In this document: positions 7,350 to 11,267 of the stretch, in pieces | How the letters are laid out: each line of letters starts with the position of its first letter | Position numbering within the stretch: position 1 is the first letter of the stretch | NCBI GenBank assembly: GCA_003649565.1 | Contig: QMSF01000010.1 | Coordinates: 1-11,267, forward strand | Direction: 5' to 3' | DNA length: 11,267 bases | From: Thermoprotei archaeon | GTDB taxonomy: Archaea > Thermoproteota > Methanomethylicia > Nezhaarchaeales > WYZ-LMO8 | Notes under the pieces: generated by a model | The model's input: only the letters and a program-made list of their open reading frames with translations | Told to the model about the DNA's origin: nothing | Databases searched by the model: none | Program-made: the position numbers and the translations under genes

Positions 7350-7369
7350 TAGAGGGGTAAGGGTGTGAC

Positions 7370-7636
7370 GTGGGGTATCGTGAGATGAGCGAAGAGGTTT
7401 ACATGAGGATACCTGCTGGTGTACCCTACTCGATATTAGTTGAAGCTGCCGAGAAGTTCGATTTAAAGATCGTTGAGCTAGAGGTTAATGTCCCACCGCC
7501 CACCGAAGATGTGTATTGGAGGCCTAGGACTCTAGTGCTTAAAGGAAGAAGAGAGAACCTCGAAAAAGCGAGGGTATATATAGTTAAGAAGCTTGAGGAG
7601 AGAGCTCGAGAATTAGAAGGAAGAAGTCATCGCTAG
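7370..7636 (+). CDS. Small alpha/beta protein of unknown function in the MCR cluster
   Basis: An 88-residue protein that I do not recognise. It reads as beta-alpha-beta-beta-alpha: a strand VYMRIPAGVPY (10-20), a helix SILVEAAEKF, a strand LKIVELEVNVPPP, a strand RTLVLKGRR (53-61) and a long charged C-terminal helix (62-84). The order is reminiscent of a KH-like or ferredoxin-like fold, but no GxxG loop and no cysteines are seen. A structural or adaptor role is as likely as nucleic-acid binding. The start could be the GTG at 7370 or the ATG at 7385; the first nine residues look less structured. The stop overlaps the convergent mcrD stop by 4 bases. It is divergent from the radical SAM gene, and its position between that gene and mcrD suggests a part in MCR maturation; this is inference only. 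Confidence 0.72.
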   Translation: MGYREMSEEVYMRIPAGVPYSILVEAAEKFDLKIVELEVNVPPPTEDVYWRPRTLVLKGRRENLEKARVYIVKKLEERARELEGRSHR

Positions 7637-7974
7637 TAGTCTTCATCAGCCTCTTTCTGGCTTAATACTTGATCTCTAAGGTAATCGGAGACTGTCGGTC
7701 TAGGCTTAATGAACACTCCTGTTCTCAACATATATCCGAATGGTAGTAAGTCTTTGCATACCTCATCTATCTTTTTAAGAACTTTCTCTATAGGTGCCGT
7801 GCCATCCAAGGCTACTATGATTCTCTTTGTAACGGTCTCTCCATCTTCATACCTCAGGACTTGAGGTATTGCTTGTAAAACGCCTTCTATCTTTGATATC
7901 TTTTTTAGGAGTTTTTCTGTCGTTTTTTCACTTAATATCCTATATGGAAAAACCTCGATTTGTTCTCTTAACAT
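7633..7974 (-). CDS. mcrD: Methyl-coenzyme M reductase operon protein D (McrD), short form
   Basis: A 113-residue protein matching McrD at both ends. The N-terminal part has IEVFPYRILSEKTTEKLLKK (6-25). The C-terminal part carries the family signature LLPFGYMLRTGVFIKPRPTV (76-95), continuing SDYL. Classical McrD proteins are, from memory, about 140-170 residues, so the middle (roughly 35-60) is condensed here. McrD binds MCR and is thought to be a chaperone-like or assembly factor, perhaps for cofactor F430; it is not part of the mature enzyme. The ATG start has GGAGA 6 bases upstream. It is divergent from the second AtwA gene across a palindromic promoter and is separated from mcrA by that inverted gene, unlike the classical mcrBDCGA order. 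Confidence 0.88.
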   Translation of the reverse strand: MLREQIEVFPYRILSEKTTEKLLKKISKIEGVLQAIPQVLRYEDGETVTKRIIVALDGTAPIEKVLKKIDEVCKDLLPFGYMLRTGVFIKPRPTVSDYLRDQVLSQKEADEDY

Positions 7975-8007
7975 ATAAAATCTCCACGTGTAGTCTTCTC
8001 GTGAAGG

Positions 8008-8021
8008 GTTAAAGCTTTAAC
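8008..8021. promoter_or_regulatory. Palindromic bidirectional TATA/operator between mcrD and the second AtwA gene
   Basis: GTTAAAGCTTTAAC is a perfect 14-base palindrome. It lies 33 bases from the mcrD start codon and 31 bases from the atwA-like start codon. With the usual 25-28-base TATA-to-start spacing, each direction would initiate just upstream of its own ribosome site (GGAGA for mcrD, GAGGG at 8042-8046 for the ABC gene). It may be a shared TATA element, a dimeric repressor site, or both. Confidence 0.5.
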
Positions 8022-8052
8022 GACTGAGTGTAGCCTTTTTAGAGGGTCGACT

Positions 8053-9750
8053 ATGACCTTCATAGAGGTCAAAGAGTTAACTAAGGTATATAGGGCTAGC
8101 TATGGTGCTGAAGTTAAAGCACTAAATGGTGTTAGCTTTAATGTTGAGAAAGGCGAGTTCATAGGTCTTCTAGGCGAAAGTGGCTCAGGAAAAAGCACAT
8201 TAATAAGGATACTTAGAGGGGTCGAGGCTTTTGATGGAGGTTTCATTAAAATAGGAGATCTAATTGTTAAACCTAATTCTCCTCCTGATGAGTACATTAA
8301 GCTTAGACGTAAGACCGCTATACACCTTCAGAGGTCTTTTGGCCTTTGGTCTGAGACAGTATTGGATAATGTAATTAGAGCTTTGAGGTGGGCTTATACT
8401 GGCGATGAAACTTTACCAGACCCCGATTCTGGAGAGTATGAGAGGCTGGCTGAAGAAGCTCTTGAGATACTCGACTTAGTTGGCTTAAAGGATAGGGCTA
8501 AGCTATGGGCAATAGCGCTTAGCGGAGGGGAGAAGCAGAGGCTTATTTTAGCAAGGCAAATAGCGAAGAAGCCTGAAGTATTGCTGCTTGATGAACCTGC
8601 AACAATGACTTGTCCAAAAACAAGGCTTGAAGTCGTGAAAACCATGAAGAAAATAAATGATGCTGGTATGACCATAATCATGGCTTCACACATGCCCGAA
8701 ATGCATAGAAAACTTGCCGATAAAGTGATATGGCTTGATAGAGGCGTAGTGATAGATGAAGGAAGGCCTAATGAAGTATTGAGGAAATTTCTATCCAGGC
8801 TTGAGCCTCCTTCATCTAAGCCTCTTAGACCTAAAAGACCTAAACCTGCTTTAAGAATGATCAAAGTAACTAAGCGCTACAAAATAGTGCCTTTTGGAGA
8901 GGTCTTTACTCTCAAAGAAGCTAGCCTTGAAGCTAGGCTTGGAGAGATCACAGCTTTACTAGGACCGTCGGGTTCGGGCAAGACCGTAATATTGAGGTTG
9001 TTGGCTGGACTTGAGCTACCAACGAGTGGCGAGGTTCGAGTTAAGTGTGGCCGCAAATGGGTGGACATAACCAAGCTTGGCATGGAGAGCATGAAGGCTA
9101 GGCAAGAAATAGGTATTTTGCATCAGGAGTTTGCCTTACCATATTGGTCTAAAGTAATAGACCTCTTCGCCTCAAGACTTGGATTGAAAAGCTGGGATAT
9201 GATACAAGAGGCTATAAGAAGAGCAGAGCAACATGGCATTAGCATTAAAGTGCTTGATGCTTTACATAGAATAGCCGAATTACCCGAAGAGGAGATTAAA
9301 ATAAGGCTTGAAGAGCTTGGCTTTACCCCTGATATTATTAAAGAGATCTTTCCAGCCATGCCTACGAGACTTGTAGAGGAGCAAGTCAAAGATATACTTG
9401 AAGCACTTAGATTGCCGAGAGATATACTCTATCGAAGAAGTTATGAGCTTTCAGGTGGAGAGCAAGTAAGGGTTGCTTTAGCTCTTTCGCTAATATCTAG
9501 ACCAAGCGTGCTATTGCTTGACGAGCCATTTGGTGATTTAGATCCAATAACATCGAGAAAAGCCGCTAATGCCCTTAAAAGCATAGTTTCTAAGCTAGGC
9601 ACTTCAATAATATTAGTTGACCATCAACTTGATTTTGTGAGAGAGACGTGTCATAAGGGTATTGTGATAGATAATGGAGAGATAGTTTATAAGGGTCCAA
9701 TTAATGCTTCAGTGAAATATTACAAGAAAAATGTATTGAAGTTAAAGTAA
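8053..9750 (+). CDS. Second AtwA-type twin-ABC ATPase, divergent paralog
   Basis: A soluble 565-residue protein with two ABC ATPase domains and no membrane segments. NBD1 has GESGSGKST (41-49), Gln93, LSGGE (156-160), Asp180-Glu181 and His213. Its D-loop reads ATMTCP, with Cys187 where the other AtwA has Asp205. NBD2 has GPSGSGKT (304-311), Gln358, LSGGE (466-470), Asp490-Glu491 and His524. NBD2 also has about 50 extra residues, mostly helical, between Q-loop and signature (about 108 against 56 residues in the paralog). It lacks the zinc ribbon. Shared features with the AtwA at 563-2155 include the [17 protein letters not shown] segment and [14 protein letters not shown] after the Q-loop. Its position between mcrD and mcrA implies a task in MCR assembly or activation. 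The ATG start has GAGGG 6 bases upstream. Whether it replaces, partners or differs from classical AtwA is unknown. Confidence 0.8.
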   Translation: MTFIEVKELTKVYRASYGAEVKALNGVSFNVEKGEFIGLLGESGSGKSTLIRILRGVEAFDGGFIKIGDLIVKPNSPPDEYIKLRRKTAIHLQRSFGLWSETVLDNVIRALRWAYTGDETLPDPDSGEYERLAEEALEILDLVGLKDRAKLWAIALSGGEKQRLILARQIAKKPEVLLLDEPATMTCPKTRLEVVKTMKKINDAGMTIIMASHMPEMHRKLADKVIWLDRGVVIDEGRPNEVLRKFLSRLEPPSSKPLRPKRPKPALRMIKVTKRYKIVPFGEVFTLKEASLEARLGEITALLGPSGSGKTVILRLLAGLELPTSGEVRVKCGRKWVDITKLGMESMKARQEIGILHQEFALPYWSKVIDLFASRLGLKSWDMIQEAIRRAEQHGISIKVLDALHRIAELPEEEIKIRLEELGFTPDIIKEIFPAMPTRLVEEQVKDILEALRLPRDILYRRSYELSGGEQVRVALALSLISRPSVLLLDEPFGDLDPITSRKAANALKSIVSKLGTSIILVDHQLDFVRETCHKGIVIDNGEIVYKGPINASVKYYKKNVLKLK

Positions 9751-9762
9751 AAAGTGGTGGTT

Positions 9763-11267
9763 TTAATGTGGTGGTATTATTGGGTCTAAGAGGCCTGCTG
9801 GCATGAATTCTCTAAGTGCGCCTTTAGCGAAGCAGAGTCTTGGTCTTGCAAAGTCGAACTTCAAGTGTTTGTCTGCGAAGGCAACCTTGATTAGTGGGTT
9901 AACACACCAAGCGTCTCCTCTGGCTACGTGAGCGGCCTGTACTATTCCTGCATATGCTGACTGGTGTCCTACATTCATCGCGTAGTTTGGATAGTTCACG
10001 CCTCTGAGCTCGAATGGTAGACCTTCATCGCTTCTCCATGAGAAGCTGTTGGCTGAGCCACATTGATCCTGGCAGTCATAGCCGTAGAATCCTAACCTAC
10101 CTGCGGATTCCCTATGTAGCAACTGACTTAAGTACCAGCCGTTGAGGCCAGCCTGTGCGACGCCTGTAGCTATTGAAACTGCCACACCCGCTCCGGCGGC
10201 TACACAGCATGCTCTTTGGCTACCGCCGAAGTGAGTCTCCATGCATGCAGGCCATCTCTCATAGCCTTCTAAGCCGTACATCGTTACCTCCGTTGCTACA
10301 TCTCTTATGACGTCCCAGCTTGGCTTTGCCTTAGCGAAGCCTCCATACTTCTTCTGTACGTAGTCCATACCGTAGTAGCAGAAGTCGTCTAGGATGTTGT
10401 CTGTGTAGGTTGCAGTTGCGTATTGCGTGAAGCCGACGCCACCGCTCATGTAGCTACCGAACCAGAACTGGTCATAGAGGACTGCAGCCATTGCTATGGT
10501 TTCTAAAGCACACCAGGCTGGATCATCAGGCTTGATCCTTGTCGCCTGGCACATATCTGCCAGGTAGCCTAGTGGTATTCCTCCAGGCTCATTGGGGCTT
10601 CTAACTCTTCTCCATGGCATTAATGTGCCCATTTCTATGACTTCGGCGTGCTTAGCTGCGAAGGCAAATTCTGCGACAGCAGCTTCACCAGCCATTAACC
10701 TATAAGCATTGATCATAGCCATCGAGATCTGCATTGCAGCCCATCTAGCCATCGTACCGCCGTCACACGTCATTGCTATTATGGTTGGCATTCTCAAGAC
10801 TTGGTATATTCTCTTGCCTATTGCGGCTTTAAGCTGAGCTGCTTGATCTGGTGGGAACTCCTTATTTATGTCTATTAGGAACCTGTCGTCTATTTCATCT
10901 GCTAATTCGTCGTCTCCAGTGAATACCTTGACGTAGCTGTCAGCCACCAATGCTGGGTGAGTTTCAACCATGTGTTCTTGAACTACAGCTGCACCTGGTA
11001 ATGCGTGGTTTAGAACTTCCAAGTAGTGGTTTATGGTCTCGGGTGTTACCTCCTTGCCAAGCCTTCGAGTTAATATCGTATGAGCGGCATCTAAGCCTAC
11101 TATGACAGTTCTTCTTATGTCATGCCACATTTGTTGCATAGCAGCGTTATTCACGAAGTGAAGATCATCAGGTTCAACGAATATATCAGTACCTGAAACT
11201 TGATAAGGCATTAATACTCTTTGTCCTGGGCCACCGCCAAGATGGAGCTCAGGGTTATACATTGGTA
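9763..11267 (-). CDS. mcrA: Methyl-coenzyme M reductase subunit alpha (McrA), N-terminus beyond window
   Basis: The catalytic alpha subunit of MCR, which interconverts methyl-CoM plus CoB and methane plus heterodisulfide at Ni-F430. The frame stays open to the window edge. The codon before the Met at 11262 is CCA (Pro), as in the Pro-x-Tyr-Asn-Pro of known McrA, so that Met is internal and about 54 residues are missing. Counting from it, the F430-nickel ligand is Gln95. Methane-type pocket residues are Phe278, Tyr281 and Phe392. All six classical modification sites are kept: His205, Arg219, Gln349, Gly394, Asp399 and Cys401. The loop reads GYDCQDQCG, with Cys397 where Leu is usual. These features indicate methyl- rather than longer alkyl-CoM chemistry. 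It ends 12 bases from the convergent AtwA-like gene and should be the last gene of an mcr operon lying to the right. Confidence 0.97.
   Translation of the reverse strand, partial: PMYNPELHLGGGPGQRVLMPYQVSGTDIFVEPDDLHFVNNAAMQQMWHDIRRTVIVGLDAAHTILTRRLGKEVTPETINHYLEVLNHALPGAAVVQEHMVETHPALVADSYVKVFTGDDELADEIDDRFLIDINKEFPPDQAAQLKAAIGKRIYQVLRMPTIIAMTCDGGTMARWAAMQISMAMINAYRLMAGEAAVAEFAFAAKHAEVIEMGTLMPWRRVRSPNEPGGIPLGYLADMCQATRIKPDDPAWCALETIAMAAVLYDQFWFGSYMSGGVGFTQYATATYTDNILDDFCYYGMDYVQKKYGGFAKAKPSWDVIRDVATEVTMYGLEGYERWPACMETHFGGSQRACCVAAGAGVAVSIATGVAQAGLNGWYLSQLLHRESAGRLGFYGYDCQDQCGSANSFSWRSDEGLPFELRGVNYPNYAMNVGHQSAYAGIVQAAHVARGDAWCVNPLIKVAFADKHLKFDFARPRLCFAKGALREFMPAGLLDPIIPPH

Noticed and set aside
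8394..9389. Minus-strand open frames of 71-156 residues inside the second AtwA gene
   Set aside because: They are Ser/Leu-rich shadows of a coding strand with intact ABC motifs.
8053..9750. ABC importer ATPase interpretation
   Set aside because: Both ABC domains are in one chain, there are no permease or binding-protein genes nearby, and the neighbours are MCR genes.
11260..11262. ATG as the true start of McrA
   Set aside because: The upstream codon (CCA, Pro) continues the conserved Pro-x-Tyr-Asn-Pro context, and about 54 N-terminal residues of the family would be missing. The gene is cut by the window edge.
1..11267. CRISPR array, tRNA or rRNA gene, insertion sequence or prophage
   Set aside because: No spaced direct repeats, cloverleaf sequence, transposase motif or phage protein was seen on either strand.

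Overview
The window is from the chromosome of a methane-metabolising (MCR-bearing) archaeon. The decisive evidence is a methyl-coenzyme M reductase alpha subunit (mcrA, cut by the right edge) together with a dense set of methanogen-restricted 'methanogenesis marker' genes. Archaeal origin is also supported by AT-rich TATA-like boxes about 25-30 bases ahead of inferred starts, GGAG/GGTG Shine-Dalgarno sites, frequent TTG/GTG starts and gene ends that overlap or abut. There are no tRNA or rRNA genes, CRISPR arrays, insertion sequences or phage genes. The lineage cannot be fixed from the sequence alone. A shortened McrD placed apart from mcrA would fit a non-classical methanogen lineage (for example a TACK-group archaeon), but that is a guess.

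Layout. (1) 1-562 (+): the tail of an unidentified gene, then a small FMN-binding split-barrel (PNPOx-like) flavoprotein. (2) 563-2155 (-): a twin-ATPase ABC protein of the AtwA type (MCR activation component A2) with an inserted zinc ribbon. (3) 2282-3178 (+): marker protein 7, divergent from atwA. (4) 5782-3175 (-): a four-gene operon of DUF2098, a DUF483-like Cys protein, marker protein 5 and marker protein 15 (an HgdC/BadF-type ATPase). (5) 7263-5884 (-): a B12-binding radical SAM enzyme, the best candidate for an McrA methylase. (6) 7370-7636 (+): a small unidentified protein. (7) 7974-7633 (-): mcrD. (8) 8053-9750 (+): a second, divergent AtwA-type protein. (9) 11267-9763 (-): mcrA, lacking only about its first 54 residues.

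How the genes work together. Nearly everything here serves one enzyme. MCR must have its Ni-F430 cofactor reduced to Ni(I) by an ATP-dependent activation complex. AtwA and Mmp7 have been linked to that complex experimentally in other methanogens. McrD is an MCR-associated accessory protein. The radical SAM enzyme probably installs one of the carbon methylations on McrA, and all six classical McrA modification sites are present. Mmp15 resembles ATPases that push electrons uphill through a [4Fe-4S] cluster and may supply low-potential electrons or metal-cluster assembly; that is inference. The most interesting points are the co-localisation of this machinery, the two strongly diverged AtwA paralogs bracketing it, and the nearly symmetric palindromic promoter between mcrD and the second AtwA.
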